64,000 bases of DNA from Paenibacillus sp. SY21-1. GTDB taxonomy: Bacteria > Bacillota > Bacilli > Paenibacillales > Paenibacillaceae. Position 1 is the first letter of the stretch. Each line of letters begins with the position of its first letter. The notes below the pieces were generated by a model. It searched no databases and was not told where the DNA came from. It was given only the letters and a program-made list of their open reading frames with translations. Below are positions 17,565 through 26,044 of this stretch, piece after piece. A program made the translations under genes and the position numbers. The stretch spans positions 124,001-188,000 of the forward strand of contig NZ_STGF01000010.1 of assembly GCF_005222705.1 (NCBI RefSeq), in the 5' to 3' direction.

Positions 17565-19148
17565 TTAGGCTCGAACCAGACCTGCAGCCGTCAGGAAGCG
17601 CTCGAATGCCGCCTGGCCGTCCTCCGTGCGCTTGTAGACGCCGGCATCCTTTAACACGCGCAAAAACTTGTCGCCTGTCTCCGCCTCGATGACGGCTTTG
17701 GCCTGCTCGCCCGTTAGGGCTGCTCCATGGCGCTCAGCCAGCTCGCCAAGCCACTCGGCATGCTTGTGAAGCGGGTGGTCGGCGCCGTTCAGCTCGCCGA
17801 TCTGCCTGCCGCTGCCGGCGGTCAAATACGCGGCCAGCTGTTCAAGCTCATCCTTCAGCCGTCCCGGAAGCACGGCTAAGCCCATAACTTCAATCAAGCC
17901 GATATTTTCTTTCTTGATATGGTGCAATTCCTGATGAGGGTGGAAAATGCCGTCAGGATGCTCCTCGCTCGTCCGATTGTTGCGCAGCACCAAGTCCAGC
18001 TCATACTCGCCGTCATCGCGCAGTCTCGCAATCGGCGTTATCGTATTATGCGGGACAGACGTGCCGTCTTCCTGCTCCGAGAATGCCAGAACGTCGGCGT
18101 CTGCATCGCTGTAAGCGCGCCAATCGTCCAGCAGGCGGCAAGCCGCCGCGTGCACGTCGGCCTTGGAGCGGCCGTTCACGCGCACAACCGACATCGGCCA
18201 GTTCACGATGCCATAGCGTACGCCTGGCAGCTCCGGATTCCCGAAGGAAACGCTCGTGCCGGCCGCTTCCATCGGAAATACGTGACGGCCGCCCTGAAAA
18301 TGGTCGTGGCTTAGAATCGAACCCCCGACAATCGGCAAATCCGCGTTGGAGCCGATAAAGTAATGCGGAAACAGCTCGACGAAATCAAGCAGTCGGGCAA
18401 AGGAAGAATGGGAAATAGCCATCGGCTCATGCTTGCCCTTAAAAATGATGCTGTGTTCGTTATAGTATACATACGGCGAATACTGGAAGAACCATTGCTC
18501 GCCTTGCAGCTCCAACGGCAGCACGCGCAAATTTTGACGTCCCGGGTGGTCCGCACGTCCCGCGTAGCCTACGTTCTCGACGCACAGCAGACACTTTGGA
18601 TATTTTGCAGGCGGCAGCGTTTTGAGCAGCGCGATTTCCTTAGGGTCCTTTTCGGGCTTGGACAGATTAATGGTAATTTCCAACGCGCCGTATTCGGTTT
18701 CGTGCTGCCAGTACCTGTTTTTGTTGATGCGATCCATCCGAATGTAATTGGAATCGATATTCATGGCATAAAAGGCGTTGGTAGCTGCGGGCAGTCCGCT
18801 CTTCTGCGTCGTGGCCTGGAACGCTCTGTGCACCTCGGACGGCCGCGGCATAAGCAGCCCCATAATACGCGAATCCAGCAAATCGCGATACGTAACGATA
18901 TTGTCCTCGATGAGGCCGATTGCAAAGCCGTAGTCGAGCAAAGGCTCCAGCACCGCGGAAGCGCTGTCGAGCCGCTCCTCTGGCACATCGCCTTCGTAAG
19001 GCTCGGTGAAACGGAACAGATCGAGCAGCGCGTTGCGCGCAGCGCCCTCATCCAGTTCCTCTACCATCCCGCGCTGGCGGGCAAATTGCAGCAATCGTTC
19101 TATGAGCAGCAGCGCCTCTTCCGCCGCAGGTAACTGATGTTCTGTCAC
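17565..19148 (-). CDS. galT: UDP-glucose-hexose-1-phosphate uridylyltransferase
   Basis: GalT swaps UMP between UDP-glucose and galactose-1-phosphate in the Leloir pathway. The 527 residues fit the Firmicute (type 2) family rather than the 350-residue E. coli type. The active-site segment GGSILSHDHFQGGRH is near residue 280, and ENVGYAGRADHPGRQNLR and HNTITPIAR are also family-typical. It is the last gene of a galK-galE-galT operon, 86 bases after galE. Confidence 0.95.
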   Translation of the reverse strand: MTEHQLPAAEEALLLIERLLQFARQRGMVEELDEGAARNALLDLFRFTEPYEGDVPEERLDSASAVLEPLLDYGFAIGLIEDNIVTYRDLLDSRIMGLLMPRPSEVHRAFQATTQKSGLPAATNAFYAMNIDSNYIRMDRINKNRYWQHETEYGALEITINLSKPEKDPKEIALLKTLPPAKYPKCLLCVENVGYAGRADHPGRQNLRVLPLELQGEQWFFQYSPYVYYNEHSIIFKGKHEPMAISHSSFARLLDFVELFPHYFIGSNADLPIVGGSILSHDHFQGGRHVFPMEAAGTSVSFGNPELPGVRYGIVNWPMSVVRVNGRSKADVHAAACRLLDDWRAYSDADADVLAFSEQEDGTSVPHNTITPIARLRDDGEYELDLVLRNNRTSEEHPDGIFHPHQELHHIKKENIGLIEVMGLAVLPGRLKDELEQLAAYLTAGSGRQIGELNGADHPLHKHAEWLGELAERHGAALTGEQAKAVIEAETGDKFLRVLKDAGVYKRTEDGQAAFERFLTAAGLVRA

Positions 19149-19234
19149 GAGGTTTTGCTCCTTTCGATTGAAGCGCCGCCGCTTCGCCGGAGAGCCGGCC
19201 GCGACGGCGCTTGTACGTTTCGCTTTAGAAACCG

Positions 19235-20224
19235 CTATTTGTCGTTATAGCCTTGCGGATTGGCTTCATGCCAGCTCCAGGCGCTCTTGATGATGTCTTC
19301 CAGCTTGTCTCGCTTAGGCTGCCAGCCCAGCTCCTGGCGGGCTCTGGCCGAGGAAGCGACCAGCACCGCAGGGTCGCCTGCGCGGCGCGCTTCCATGACA
19401 GCAGGGATTTCCCTGCCTGTCACGGCGCGAGCGATATCGATGACCTGCTTCACGGAGAAGCCGGTTCCGTTGCCAAGATTGTAAACCGAGCTGTCCGCGC
19501 CCGTACGCAGACGGTCCACGGCAAGCACATGCGCATCGGCCAAATCGCTGACGTGGATGTAGTCGCGAATGCAAGTGCCGTCCGGCGTATCGTAATCTTC
19601 CCCGAATACAGAGATGTGTGGACGTTGGCCAAGGGCAGCTTGCAGCACGATAGGAATCAGATGCGTCTCCGGGCTGTGATCCTCGCCGATTTTGCCGCTC
19701 TCATGCGCGCCTGCCGCGTTGAAATAACGAAGCGAGACAAATTTAATGCCATGGGCGATGTCGAACCATTTCATCATTTTCTCCATTGCCAGCTTCGTTT
19801 CGCCGTATGCGTTCGTCGGGAGCGTGCGGTCGTATTCGTCAATCGGCACATTCTCCGGCTCGCCGTAGGTTGCCGCTGTCGAGGAGAACACGATTTTGCG
19901 CACGTTGTATTGATTCATTTTTTCAAGCAGGCACAGCGTTCCGAATACATTATTGTGATAATATTTGCCCGGGTCCTTCATGCTCTCGCCTACAAGCGAA
20001 TTAGCCGCAAAATGAATAACCGCGTCGATTTCATTTTCCTGAAAAACCGTATCGAGAAATTCCGCGTCGCGCAGGTCTCCCTCATAAAGCTTGCCGCCAA
20101 GCAAAGCATCGCGATGCCCCTGCTGCATATTGTCAACGATGACGATTTCCTCGCCGCGCTCCTGAAGCGCCGCTACCGTATGGGAGCCGATGTAGCCCGC
20201 CCCGCCTGTCACTAATACTGCCAT
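19235..20224 (-). CDS. galE: UDP-glucose 4-epimerase
   Basis: GalE interconverts UDP-galactose and UDP-glucose with bound NAD. In 329 residues I see the Rossmann motif TGGAGYIGSH at residue 6, the catalytic SSTAATYG and Tyr-Lys pair in YGETKLAMEK near residue 148, and RYFNAAGAHESGKIGEDH. It lies between galK and galT, and may also feed UDP-sugars to the exopolysaccharide operon further on (inference). Confidence 0.96.
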   Translation of the reverse strand: MAVLVTGGAGYIGSHTVAALQERGEEIVIVDNMQQGHRDALLGGKLYEGDLRDAEFLDTVFQENEIDAVIHFAANSLVGESMKDPGKYYHNNVFGTLCLLEKMNQYNVRKIVFSSTAATYGEPENVPIDEYDRTLPTNAYGETKLAMEKMMKWFDIAHGIKFVSLRYFNAAGAHESGKIGEDHSPETHLIPIVLQAALGQRPHISVFGEDYDTPDGTCIRDYIHVSDLADAHVLAVDRLRTGADSSVYNLGNGTGFSVKQVIDIARAVTGREIPAVMEARRAGDPAVLVASSARARQELGWQPKRDKLEDIIKSAWSWHEANPQGYNDK

Positions 20225-20275
20225 GAGTGATGCCCTCTTTTCTTATTGGACTTTAATGCTATTTGTGCATGATTG

Positions 20276-21448
20276 CTAGACAAGACGCTCCACGCCATTG
20301 CCGATCGAGCAAACGTAGAAATCCGCTACCAATCCAGTCTCTTGCGTATATTTGCGTCCAACCTCTTCCTTGAAGCGCTCCACGCTGTCCTCGTGTACGA
20401 GTGAAACGGTGCAGCCGCCGAATCCTGCTCCCGTCATACGCGAGCCAAGCACGCCAGGAATTTCGCGAGCTGCGGCTACCATTGCGTCCAGCTCCGGCCC
20501 CGTCACCTCGTAGAGGTCGCGCAGCGAATCATGCGAACCGTTCATCAGTTGTCCGAAGGTTTCAAGCTCGCCCGCTTTGAGCGCCGGGACGGCCTGCAGC
20601 ACGCGGTCGATTTCTTCGATAACATGCTGCGCGCGGGCGCGAACGACGTCATCCTTAATGTGATGCTTGGCTTCATTAAATTGCGCCAGATTAATCTGAC
20701 CGAGCAGCGTCAGCTCCGGGAATGCGGCACGAAGCTCCTCAACGGCTTGCTCGCATTGGCTGCGGCGCTCGTTGTAGGCCGAATCGACGAGACCGCGGCG
20801 CTTGTTCGTGTTGCCGATAACAAGCTTGTAGCTGCCGGATTCGAACGGAACCAGCTCGTATTCAAGCGTATCGCACATCAACAGAATGGCGTTGTCCTTT
20901 TTGCCGTTGGCAACCGCAAACTGGTCCATGATTCCGCTGTTAACGCCGTTGAACTCGTTTTCCGACTTTTGCGAGAGCAAGGAGATTTTCACTTTATCGA
21001 TCTCAAGCCCTTCCAGCGTTTGCAGGGCAAAAGCGGTAACGACTTCGATGGAGGCGGAGGAGGAAAGGCCGGCGCCGTTCGGAATTTCGCCATGATACAG
21101 CAGATCGTAGCCTTGCTTGAAGGTAACGCCTGTCTTTTGAAGCTCAAACACGATGCCCTTCGGATAGTTCATCCAGTCGTCGGCCTCATCATAAACGATT
21201 TCATCGATGGACAATTGCTTGGAAGTAGGGAAATTTGTAGTTGCCAGTCCAAGCCCGCGATCGGAGCGCGGACGAATAAGCAGCGTCGTGCCGAAAGTCA
21301 GTGCGGCCGGAAATACGTAGCCGCCGTTATAATCCGTATGCTCGCCGATCAGATTCACTCGGCCTGGGGCATGGAACACCGAAATATCGGCTGCCTCTCC
21401 GCCGTATTGCTGTATAAATTGCTGTGTTAGCGCGTCAATGTTTGCCAT
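20276..21448 (-). CDS. galK: Galactokinase
   Basis: GalK phosphorylates galactose at C1, the entry step of the Leloir pathway. In 390 residues the GHMP-kinase features are clear: the galactokinase signature GRVNLIGEHTDYNGGYVFP near residue 29, the ATP loop NGAGLSSSASIE near 122, and MTGAGFGGCTVSLV near 340. It is first in the gal operon and diverges from an AraC-type regulator. AAGGAACG precedes the ATG. Confidence 0.97.
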   Translation of the reverse strand: MANIDALTQQFIQQYGGEAADISVFHAPGRVNLIGEHTDYNGGYVFPAALTFGTTLLIRPRSDRGLGLATTNFPTSKQLSIDEIVYDEADDWMNYPKGIVFELQKTGVTFKQGYDLLYHGEIPNGAGLSSSASIEVVTAFALQTLEGLEIDKVKISLLSQKSENEFNGVNSGIMDQFAVANGKKDNAILLMCDTLEYELVPFESGSYKLVIGNTNKRRGLVDSAYNERRSQCEQAVEELRAAFPELTLLGQINLAQFNEAKHHIKDDVVRARAQHVIEEIDRVLQAVPALKAGELETFGQLMNGSHDSLRDLYEVTGPELDAMVAAAREIPGVLGSRMTGAGFGGCTVSLVHEDSVERFKEEVGRKYTQETGLVADFYVCSIGNGVERLV

Positions 21449-21650
21449 CTGCTATCACGTTCCTTTTTAAGTTAGTGTGGTCGTTGCTTCTTCCTCTACA
21501 GTATAGCTGAACCGATTGCGAAACAAAATGGCTGGATATGCTTTTTACATGGTCTAATGTGACTTTCGTTAAGAAGAAGCAAAGTGTTAATATAGATTTA
21601 ACAAGACTTCGCAACGACTTCATTTAAATATAAAGCAGGTGTAAAGTACA

Positions 21651-22520
21651 ATGTCACAGGAAATGTATACCGTATCGTCCAACCCTGTTATCGCCTATGG
21701 CGAGCAGGTGCCGCTGCGTGTGCTGTTCGCCGGTGAAAGCCAGACGAAGCCGCAGCACAGGCTTGGCCCCAAAGTGTACGACTTTTATTTAATGCACATT
21801 GTACTGGAAGGAAAGGGCCTGTTCAACTGCGGCGGCCAGACCTTCGAGCTTCGGGCAGGCCACACGTTTCTGATCGAGCCGGAGCAGCTGATCAGCTATG
21901 AATCGGATGCCGATCATCCTTGGCGTTATCGCTGGGTAGCCTTTCACGGCGAGCAGGCGGCAAAGCTCGTTGCGGAAGCGGGCTTCCATGCGGAGCAGCA
22001 GGTCGTATTCGCAGCCGACAAGCGCCGGCAAGCTGCCTTGTTCAGGCGCATGTACGAAGCGTTCCGCCAGGGCGGCTCGGCTGCGGACCGCAAAGCGTGC
22101 GGCTACATGCATCTGCTGCTGGCCGAGTACGAGACGCTGCTCGAAAGCGGTTCCTCCTCCATGCGAACCGGAGTGGCGGAGAACGATCGTTTGCTGCAGC
22201 GGGTCGTTCACTACCTGTCGACCCAATACGCCCAACCGGTATCCATCGAGCAAATGGCAGAATCGCTTGGGTACAATCGGGCTTATTTATCCAGACTGTT
22301 CAAGCAGCAAACCGGCCTGTCGCCGGTCGCATTCCTGCTGAAGCTGCGCATGGACAAGGGCCGTCAGCTGCTCCGCGACCGGCCTGAGCTGACGACGCAG
22401 CAAATTGCCGCCTCCGTCGGCTTGCAGGATTCCCTTTATTTCTCCAAGCAGTTCAGAAGATTGTACGGCCATTCGCCAACCGCCTACCGTGCTGCCATCA
22501 AGCAGCTGGGAGACGCGTAG
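21651..22520 (+). CDS. AraC family transcriptional regulator, probably of gal genes
   Basis: A 289-residue regulator with an N-terminal cupin sensor domain (VYDFYLMHIVLEGKGLFNC, LIEPEQLISYE) and a C-terminal pair of helix-turn-helix units (VSIEQMAESLGYNRAYLSRL and TQQIAASVGLQDSLYFSKQ), ending with the conserved FRRLYGHSPTAYR. Its divergent position 200 bases from galK suggests that it activates galKET in response to a sugar. The galK side has a TATACT -10 (near 21495-21500) but no good -35, as expected for an activated promoter. Confidence 0.92.
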   Translation: MSQEMYTVSSNPVIAYGEQVPLRVLFAGESQTKPQHRLGPKVYDFYLMHIVLEGKGLFNCGGQTFELRAGHTFLIEPEQLISYESDADHPWRYRWVAFHGEQAAKLVAEAGFHAEQQVVFAADKRRQAALFRRMYEAFRQGGSAADRKACGYMHLLLAEYETLLESGSSSMRTGVAENDRLLQRVVHYLSTQYAQPVSIEQMAESLGYNRAYLSRLFKQQTGLSPVAFLLKLRMDKGRQLLRDRPELTTQQIAASVGLQDSLYFSKQFRRLYGHSPTAYRAAIKQLGDA

Positions 22521-22567
22521 CTTCATAATTGTCGTTTCGGGTAATACTACCTTAGGGAGTGATACTT

Positions 22568-23797
22568 ATGAAGGAGCTATACACAGGCAGCTTATATTGG
22601 CCCGGTACTTCTAATGAAACAAAAAGCTTTGCCCCGCTCCAGCGCAACGCCAAAACGCAGGTGCTTGTCATAGGCGGGGGCATGTCGGGCACCATATGCA
22701 GCTACGTGTTCGTCAACAGCGGGCTGTCGGTTACAATGGTCGAGCGCGGCGAGGTTGCCGGCGGCAGCACATCGGCTAATACCGGACTGCTTCAGTTTTC
22801 CAACGACATCATGCTCAGCAAGCTAAGCAAACAGATTGGCTTGAAAGCCGCCTCTGCCTTCTACCTGGCTTGCCGCGACGCTGTTCGCACGATTGGCGAC
22901 ATAGCTGCCGCGCTGCCGGCTGACGTGGGCTTCAAAGCGAGAAGCAGCCTTTATTTCGCTTCCTCCGAGCAGGATTTGCCGATGCTGCGCGATGAATACG
23001 AGGCGATGAAAACCTGCGGACTCGATGTCGATCTATGGGAACCGGAGATGATTGAACGTCATTTTCCGTTTCGCAAGTCCGGGGCCATCGTGACACGCGG
23101 CGATGCGGAAATCAATCCCTACCGCTTTGTCAATATGATGGCCAATACGGCGGCGGAAGCGGGGCTAAACATTCATGAGCAGACCGATATCGTCAGCCAT
23201 GAGCGTTTGCCAGGCGGCGGCCACCTCCTGCGAACCGCAGACGGCTTCGAAATTGAAGCCGAACATGTCGTGTACGCCATCGGCTACGAGCCGGAGGAGC
23301 TGCGCGGTCAGCTGATTAAAGCTGAGCTCAATCGCTCTTATGCCATCGTAACGGAGCCTCAGAAAAACCTTGCCTCCTGGCATCAGCGTTTTCTGTTATG
23401 GGAGACTGCACGCCCGTATTTGTATATGCGGACTACGCCGGGCAACAGGATCATCGTCGGCGGGCTGGATGAGGAGGTCGAAGAACCCCTCCACAGCGCT
23501 GCAGGTCGCCATAGACGCGGCCGCAAGCTGCTGGAGCAGCTTCACGCGTTATTTCCCGGCGTTCAAGGCTCCATCGCCTTTGAATGGAGCGCAACCTTCG
23601 GGGAATCGCGTGACGGACTTCCTTTTATCGGTCAAGACCCGCAGTGCTCCACCGTTTATTATTGCCTTGGCTATGGCGGCAACGGCACTGTGTACAGCAC
23701 GATTGCAGCGAAATTGTTGAGAGACTTGATCAAAGGCGAGCGTCATCCGCTGACTGAAATTGTCCAGTTAAGCCGTCCATCCCTGGCAACGGTTTGA
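22568..23797 (+). CDS. FAD-dependent oxidoreductase (DAO family)
   Basis: A 409-residue D-amino-acid-oxidase-type flavoprotein. The dinucleotide-binding motif VLVIGGGMSGTICSYVF is near residue 33, followed by the typical second helix and VERGEVAGGSTSANTGLLQ. The C-terminal FAD segment is GYGGNGTVYSTIAA. Such enzymes oxidise secondary or primary amines (glycine, sarcosine, D-amino acids); the substrate is unknown. The ATG at 22568 has GGGAG eight bases upstream. It stands alone, followed by a hairpin shared with the convergent gene. Confidence 0.87.
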   Translation: MKELYTGSLYWPGTSNETKSFAPLQRNAKTQVLVIGGGMSGTICSYVFVNSGLSVTMVERGEVAGGSTSANTGLLQFSNDIMLSKLSKQIGLKAASAFYLACRDAVRTIGDIAAALPADVGFKARSSLYFASSEQDLPMLRDEYEAMKTCGLDVDLWEPEMIERHFPFRKSGAIVTRGDAEINPYRFVNMMANTAAEAGLNIHEQTDIVSHERLPGGGHLLRTADGFEIEAEHVVYAIGYEPEELRGQLIKAELNRSYAIVTEPQKNLASWHQRFLLWETARPYLYMRTTPGNRIIVGGLDEEVEEPLHSAAGRHRRGRKLLEQLHALFPGVQGSIAFEWSATFGESRDGLPFIGQDPQCSTVYYCLGYGGNGTVYSTIAAKLLRDLIKGERHPLTEIVQLSRPSLATV

Positions 23798-23837
23798 GCC
23801 GGAGCGGAAATGCCAGAGTTGTCTTGCAAAAAGCGCA

Positions 23838-23886
23838 AGCCCCGCCGGAATAGCTGCTTGTTGAACAGCGTTCATAGCGGGGCTTG
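23838..23886. terminator. Possible bidirectional hairpin
   Basis: CAAGCCCCGC (from 23838) and GCGGGGCTTG (to 23886) form a ten-pair stem around a long loop between convergent genes. There is no strong T-run on either side, so the terminator role is tentative. Confidence 0.45.
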
Positions 23887-23917
23887 TGTCATGCCTGCCA
23901 AACGGACGATTGCCTTG

Positions 23918-24457
23918 CTAGAGAATGGATGCGCTGCACGCGCGGAATATCGCTTCCGCTGCGGCAAGCCTTGATAAGTCAGGACCTCCGTTCTTGTCCA
24001 GCAGCGATTCGCTTTCATCCGTCGATACGATTACCGCAATCGAGCCCTGCCGGAGCGCCGCTCCGCACAGCTCCGCCTCCTTGCTCTCCAATCCGAACGA
24101 GCGAAGGGTATCGACATGCGCGTCATTGCCCAGCATGACCGCCGCTAATGGGTAGGCTCCCGCCGCGCTTCCGGTCGTGCCAAAGCCGGCGGTCCCGAAT
24201 ACGGGCGCTGCAAGCAGCGGGGCGATACCTCCGGCGCCAAGACCGAACAGGCCGGTGCCCGGATCGCCTTCGTTCGTCTCTTCCAGCTCTCTCAGTTCAT
24301 CGGCATGTACGCCGCTTTCCGCTTCCAGTCGTCTGGAATGCTCGCCATCCTTGGTCAGCACCTGCAGCTCGCCGGGCACAAAGCCGGCGCCAAGCAGCTG
24401 CCGGACAGCGTCGATCGCCTGTCCCTCGGTATGAAACAAGCCAATTTTTCTGGTCAT
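23918..24457 (-). CDS. General stress protein 17M-like protein
   Basis: A 179-residue protein whose first 45 residues (MTRKIGLFHTEGQAIDAVRQ, GFVPGELQVLTKD) match the YflT/general stress protein 17M N-terminal domain. A Gly/Ala-rich middle (about 70-115) resembles the hydrophobic segment of related heat-induced YflT-like proteins, and the C-terminus returns to an alpha/beta fold. In Bacillus the relatives are SigB-dependent; no SigB promoter was identified here. Confidence 0.7.
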   Translation of the reverse strand: MTRKIGLFHTEGQAIDAVRQLLGAGFVPGELQVLTKDGEHSRRLEAESGVHADELRELEETNEGDPGTGLFGLGAGGIAPLLAAPVFGTAGFGTTGSAAGAYPLAAVMLGNDAHVDTLRSFGLESKEAELCGAALRQGSIAVIVSTDESESLLDKNGGPDLSRLAAAEAIFRACSASIL

Positions 24458-24681
24458 CGATCATTTCTCCTGTCTGGTTGAATCTCGTTGTCCGCCAGCA
24501 AGTTAAGTTGGTTCTGGGCGAAATCAGCAGAACCGCATGCATATACGATTTACTGTTGCCGTTTATTTGGTATGCCCAGCGGCGCGCAGAATCACTCGCA
24601 ATCAGCGAAGCGAAAGTCATTTCCTTCTTACTTTAGGTTGAACAAACGAGGCAGTTCAGAGTATGATGGAGGAATAATAAT

Positions 24682-24717
24682 ATGGAAAAATCGGACAGGC
24701 AGGAGGCAAGGCGATGA
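24682..24717 (+). CDS. Short leader ORF coupled to the CorA gene
   Basis: An 11-codon ORF, MEKSDRQEARR, has its own strong ribosome site GGAGG (24668-24672) nine bases before its ATG. Its TGA stop (24715-24717) overlaps the ATG of the downstream transporter gene (24714-24716) as ATGA, and it contains that gene's AGGAGG site (24699-24705). This arrangement is what a translationally coupled leader peptide would look like. Whether it is translated or regulatory is inference. Confidence 0.5.
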   Translation: MEKSDRQEARR

Positions 24718-25928
24718 TTCATCGAATGCTTCGCTATCCCGCGGGCTGGGAATGGCATGTGCTTCAATTGGCGAAACAAAAGGGCGCAAAGCATGAAGCA
24801 TTGCCCAGCCGCAAGTTAGCGCATAAGGAATCCACCGCCTTGCTCAGCGGACATAAAACGGTCAAACCGACCAGCAGCTACAGCACAAAGGAAGACGAGA
24901 AGCACGCCCAGGAGCTCAAGCAGCGGTTTCCCGAATGCGGAGCCTGGCTTGAGGAATGTCGGGACCGGCGCAATAATGTCATTACCGTAGCGGATACGCC
25001 GGAATTGAAGCCGCTGCTGTACGGAACGCTCATGCTGCAAATTACGGAGGATCAAGCGGACATCCAGCCCTTTCACTTCTGGCTGTCGGAGCAGCAGCTG
25101 ATTACGGTGCATGATGACATCCGCATTCCGCTGCGGCTCCAATCGGTCCAGCACGAAGCGAGAATCCATGCTACCCGGTCGGCCCCTGAGGCGCTGTTTG
25201 TCATGATCGGCGTCATATTGGAGACGTTCCATGAGGGACTTGACGGTTTTGAGCGGCGGTTAGGCGAGCTGGAGAGAACGATGCGCCAGGAGAATCGCAC
25301 CGGGCTCATTGACGATATTTTTGACAGACGGTACGATTTGCTCCATTGGAGCCATCTGTTCATCCCCGTTCGCGAGGTCCATGGGGCGGCAAAGGAAGCG
25401 TTTATGGACAAGCTTACGGATTCCGAGGGCTTCAAACGAATGACGCACAAGCTGGAGCGGATAGAATCTTTGCTGAAGCATTATTCGCTGGAGATTGATA
25501 CGCTCATCTCCATGGATGACGCAACGGCCAATTTTCGCGGCAACGATATTATGAAGACGCTGACGATTTTCACCGTGCTCGTCCTCCCGGCAACTATCGC
25601 AGGCTCGCTCTGGGGAACGAACTTCAAGGTGCTGGCCTGGGATGAAGAGCCGCTGGGCTTTCCCGTCATGATCGGCGCTATCATCGTGCTCACCCTTCTT
25701 ATCTACGTCTGGCTCTGGAAGAAGGGCTGGACGGGAGATTTGCTGAATAGCCGCAAAACACCCGAACCAAATAAAAGCAAAGCAACCGAAGCCAAGCGTT
25801 CTCGCTCGCGCAAGAAACGGAAGGCATCACAGAGCAGCAAGTATGCCAAAGAGCTTCTTGAAGCCGATAAGCCTCCAGCCGTCACACTGGTCGAAGACAG
25901 ACGCGTCGGGAGCAAACCCCGCATATGA
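24714..25928 (+). CDS. CorA-like Mg2+ transporter
   Basis: A 404-residue protein with a long cytoplasmic N-terminal domain, a helical stalk, and two C-terminal membrane helices (about 282-302 and 318-340), as in CorA. The selectivity motif, normally GMN, reads GTN in the segment AGSLWGTNF. A very basic 60-residue tail rich in Lys, Arg and Ser follows the second helix, which is unusual for CorA. AGGAGG lies nine bases upstream of the ATG. An 11-codon ORF overlaps its start. Transport of another divalent cation is possible given the motif change. Confidence 0.87.
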   Translation: MIHRMLRYPAGWEWHVLQLAKQKGAKHEALPSRKLAHKESTALLSGHKTVKPTSSYSTKEDEKHAQELKQRFPECGAWLEECRDRRNNVITVADTPELKPLLYGTLMLQITEDQADIQPFHFWLSEQQLITVHDDIRIPLRLQSVQHEARIHATRSAPEALFVMIGVILETFHEGLDGFERRLGELERTMRQENRTGLIDDIFDRRYDLLHWSHLFIPVREVHGAAKEAFMDKLTDSEGFKRMTHKLERIESLLKHYSLEIDTLISMDDATANFRGNDIMKTLTIFTVLVLPATIAGSLWGTNFKVLAWDEEPLGFPVMIGAIIVLTLLIYVWLWKKGWTGDLLNSRKTPEPNKSKATEAKRSRSRKKRKASQSSKYAKELLEADKPPAVTLVEDRRVGSKPRI

Positions 25929-25929
25929 G

Positions 25930-25981
25930 CAAGCAGCGGAGGCCCATGCCGTTACCCGACGGCATGGGCCTCCGCTGCTTG
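25930..25981. repeat. Perfect 22-bp inverted repeat
   Basis: Two perfectly complementary 22-base arms (25930-25951 and 25960-25981) around an eight-base loop follow the transporter stop by one base. There is no T-run after it on the + strand. It lies between the convergent transporter and regulator genes and may act as a transcript-end barrier. Confidence 0.8.
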
Positions 25982-26044
25982 AAATGAGGTTCACGCTTGC
26001 TTGCATTTCGCGCACCCGCTGCAAGCAAAAACTGTACGTATCCT

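Noticed and set aside
24638..24667. TTGAAC-18-TATGAT as the promoter of the CorA gene
   Set aside because: Transcription would start at or after the leader ribosome site GGAGG, removing it; the real promoter is probably further upstream.
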